Positions 61,444 to 64,000 of a stretch of 64,000 bases of DNA are shown here, in pieces; position 1 is the first letter of the stretch, and each line of letters starts with the position of its first letter. A program made the translations under genes and the position numbers. The stretch is from Rhynchospora pubera (taxonomy: Eukaryota; Streptophyta; Magnoliopsida; Poales; Cyperaceae): positions 200,981,902-201,045,901 of the forward strand of contig CM051459.1 of the NCBI GenBank assembly GCA_028095005.1, written 5' to 3'. Below the pieces are notes generated by a model. It saw only the letters and a program-made list of their open reading frames with translations, ran no database searches and had not been told where the DNA came from.

Positions 61444-63846
61444 ATAACCTTCACAAGCAAAGACCTCATGATGGGAACCTCCTATCACAACAAGCCATTG
61501 TACATCACAGGCAAGACAAACGGGAGTCAACTAAGCCGAATGTTGGTCGATCCCGGGTCTTCCATTAATATCTTACCTCTCAATTCGCTAAATCAGTTGG
61601 CTTTAGGAGGGAGAAGGCTTTCTGATGAGAATGTGTTCATACATGGCTTCAACCAAAACTCTGAACGAGCTTTAGGTGCAATCACGTTGCCAATGAAGTT
61701 TGGGGAACTTGAAACACTGGTAAAGTTCTACGTCATTGACGCAGATACTTCTTATCGAGCTCTACTTGGACGACCATGGCTACATGAGAACAGACTTGTG
61801 CCGTCAACTCTTCACCAATGCGTCAAATATCTACAAGAGGGAGAACAAAAAGTGATCAAAGGAGACGCCCAACATTATGGCGTCCATGAGGTGGAGCTTG
61901 AAGAAATTGATCAATTCTACGCTCCAACTTCACAAAGAAGTACTTCCCCAACTTTAAGGGTACGAGTGGTGCCCCGAGAAGAGAATGAAGAAAAGATAAA
62001 ACTCAGGGGAAAGTTGAAAACCTCTTGCGCTATAAAAACTCTCATTTACATAAAATCATCAGATGATGAAGAAGAGAAAGATGGCCGAAGAGGAAAGATA
62101 CATATAAAAGATGAGTTGGAAGAGGAAAGGCAAGGATCAAAACGGGTGATTCATGTCTACGGCACTGAATCAGACGAAGAGTTCTATGATCGTAAAGAAG
62201 ACTCAATGGCCATTGAGCAAGTGCCTATGGGCTATTACAAAGAGCTCACACCAAGGGAGGTCTATCAGATCAAAGGATTGGAAACCTTCTATGTCCCACC
62301 TAAGGTAGAAAAGGTGAATGGAAGAACGGTATTCCACAAAGGAATCCTATTCTATAAGGCTGAAAGTGTAGACCCATCAGGTAATCCTCTTGGCTTAGAT
62401 GATTGGGCGAGGTGGCTTAAAGAAGAAGAAGAATATGAGAAAATAGAAGTGATGGGGTACTACAATCAAGGGTTGATGAGCCTCTTCCAAAGAAATCGTT
62501 GCTTAGACCCTGTTTCAAAACAAAGAGCTAAGATCTTTCATGACTTGTGGAGTGAAAAATCTAGACGAGTAATGGGCATAGATGGGAAAGTAAAGAATAC
62601 TAAAGGTTTAGGTTTCCAATCGCCCCAAAATGAAGTATTAGTGGCCGAATGCCATACAATAGAAGTAAAGATTGAAGGACCAGAAGTGATGGTACCTAAG
62701 GAGAGATTAGAGGAAGAAGAGGCTCACTTTACTAAGGAAAATATGGATGATGCATCCTTATTGAAAGAAGTAGAAAGGCGATTTCAGGAGGCAAGGCGAT
62801 GCCAACAAAAAGCGGGACGCGAGGCGGCTCTCCTCTTCGTGGGTAATGTTGCCTTACGTCACGAGCTTGACACAAGAAAACGAAAAGAAGTGGATCTTCA
62901 ACAAGAGATTATGAAGAAGGAATGTGAGACAAAAAATGAAAAACAAAGGAGACATAAATGGAAGAAAGACGTTTGGCGAAAGGTTGAAGAGGAGATTCGT
63001 CGAGTCGTAGCTCAGTTGAAGAAAGAAAAGGAAGAAAATGAGAAGGAGTGGCGACGAAAGGTTGAGGAAATCCAATGTGAGTTATTGTCTCTACGACAAG
63101 AAAATAAGGAAAACAAGCAAGAAGTGTGCGCGCTCACAACATTATGGAAAGACAGTTGGCAGAAAATGTACAAGCAATACTTAGAGCATAAGGATAAAAT
63201 AAAAGAGTTGCAGAAAAGGAATGAGGAGAAAGAAGAATTTTGCCGAGAACTGGAAAAGGTCCAAGGTGAGAAGGTTTTGTTACAACAAGAAAGGGAAAGA
63301 GAGAAACAAAGGATGGCGATACTATTGCAAAGAAGTATAGAATGTCGAGAAGAGATGATTACCATGAAGGAAAAATTGAGGGGTTTAGTCACATCTCCTC
63401 AAGAAAGAAAGCCATACCCCATTGAATATGATAGAGTACCCTACCCGAAAGGATATCGGGTGCCAGGATTCAAGATATTCACAGGAGAGGATGATCGATG
63501 GGGCTCAGAATTACACTTGGTACATTTCATGGTCTATTGCGAAGAGACATCCACAAATGATTGTTACTTGTTGAAGCAATTTCCCATTACTCTCGGCGGC
63601 CTAGCACGAGAATGGTACTTATCATTGGAAAAAGATAGTATCAAAACATGGTATGATATGGTGGTAGCATTTCGGGCTAGGTTTACCCACAAGGAAGTAG
63701 TGAAGACCGTAGAAGCATTCAACGCTAAGGAACGGCAGAAGAGGAAAGAATGGACCGAAATAATGAAGAGTGGCGCGTCCGACCCAACCAAGAAGCCTAA
63801 AATAGAAGATGAGAGTAAGAAGAAGGAGGATCCTATAAGCTCGTAG
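61444..63846 (+). pseudogene. Gypsy protease, coiled coil and second Gag-like domain
   Basis: The retroviral-type aspartic protease is at the start: MLVDPGSSINILPL (active site, Pro replacing the usual Thr or Gly) and SYRALLGRPWLH. An uncharacterised region follows (DWARWLKEEEEYE, YYNQGLMSLF). About 215 residues of uninterrupted coiled coil come next (62710-63360; KKEKEENEKEWRRKVEEI). Then a second Gag-like domain (63408-63700; KPYPIEYDRVPYPKGYRVPG, LAREWYLSLEKDSIKTWYDM) mirrors the one at 55108. The frame closes with a TAG at 63844-63846. No reverse transcriptase, RNase H or integrase is present. Confidence 0.85.
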
Positions 63847-63911
63847 ATAAAGAAGGAGAAGGTTCGATTCCACCAATCAATGGGCGATATCTCAAGAAGT
63901 ACTATACTTAG
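63846..63911 (+). pseudogene. C-terminal tail remnant of gypsy polyprotein
   Basis: In another frame the sequence reads IPPINGRYLKKYYT and then a stop at 63909-63911. This looks like the very end of a gypsy polyprotein (inference). If so, the whole polymerase-integrase region was removed, joining the second Gag-like domain to the tail. Confidence 0.4.
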
Positions 63912-64000
63912 GGCCCATCCTTTTAGTCCACTTTACCAAAAATAACCAAAAAACCTATTACAATAAGGCCTAGCCCAATAAAATTCAAAACTCTATAAAA
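63912..64000 (+). other. Gypsy 3' untranslated start
   Basis: Non-coding AT-rich sequence to the window end. The polypurine tract and 3' LTR are not reached. Confidence 0.4.

Noticed and set aside
1..64000. CRISPR array, operon or bacterial system
   Set aside because: Introns, LTR retrotransposons and plant hAT elements show eukaryotic nuclear DNA. The tandem repeats lack unique spacers of constant length.

Overview
The window is plant nuclear DNA, most likely from a eudicot. The signs are intron-containing genes with GT-AG splice sites, AT-rich spacers, telo-box-like leaders (aaaccctag) and a dense nest of plant transposons: Ty1/copia, Ty3/gypsy, hAT, Mutator-like, Tourist-like MITEs, LINE and SINE. 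I could not name the species. All family assignments come from reading motifs by eye; no database search was run.

Layout. (1) 1-7961: a decayed Ty1/copia element on the minus strand with a 1.79-kb LTR on its right. (2) 7962-23470: mostly non-coding. It holds a short two-exon gene start (10.4-10.75 kb, minus), a plant-mobile-domain gene fragment (11.3-11.8 kb, minus), a mitochondrial-presequence-like exon (14.2 kb, plus), an ORF1-only LINE with a 13-bp target-site duplication, and MITEs. (3) 23.5-27.05 kb: a three-exon host-type gene A of 160 codons. (4) 28.2-34.5 kb: a SINE, a duplicated fragment of the 10.7-kb gene split by a 3.3-kb hAT element (itself carrying a second hAT element), then a Mutator-like element carrying a small spliced ORF. 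(5) 34.7-43.3 kb: a paralogous copy (gene B) of gene A, broken in its first coding exon by a 5.8-kb hAT element that still encodes a nearly complete transposase. (6) 43.3-48.6 kb: duplicated spacer, a 96-bp tandem repeat and a weak gene candidate. (7) About 48.6 kb to the end: a large gypsy element with a long LTR or leader (hairpin array and 186-bp tandem repeat), then a Gag-protease reading frame split by a 4.69-kb solo LTR.

How it fits together. Genes A and B and their flanks are segmental duplicates, so each copy acts as an empty-site control for insertions in the other. That lets many insertions be defined to the base, with target-site duplications. The most unusual object is the gypsy element. 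Its coding region reads Gag, protease, a long coiled coil and then a second Gag-like domain, with no reverse transcriptase or integrase before the C-terminal tail. The leader ahead of it holds six hairpins that share a three-base loop but differ in stem sequence.
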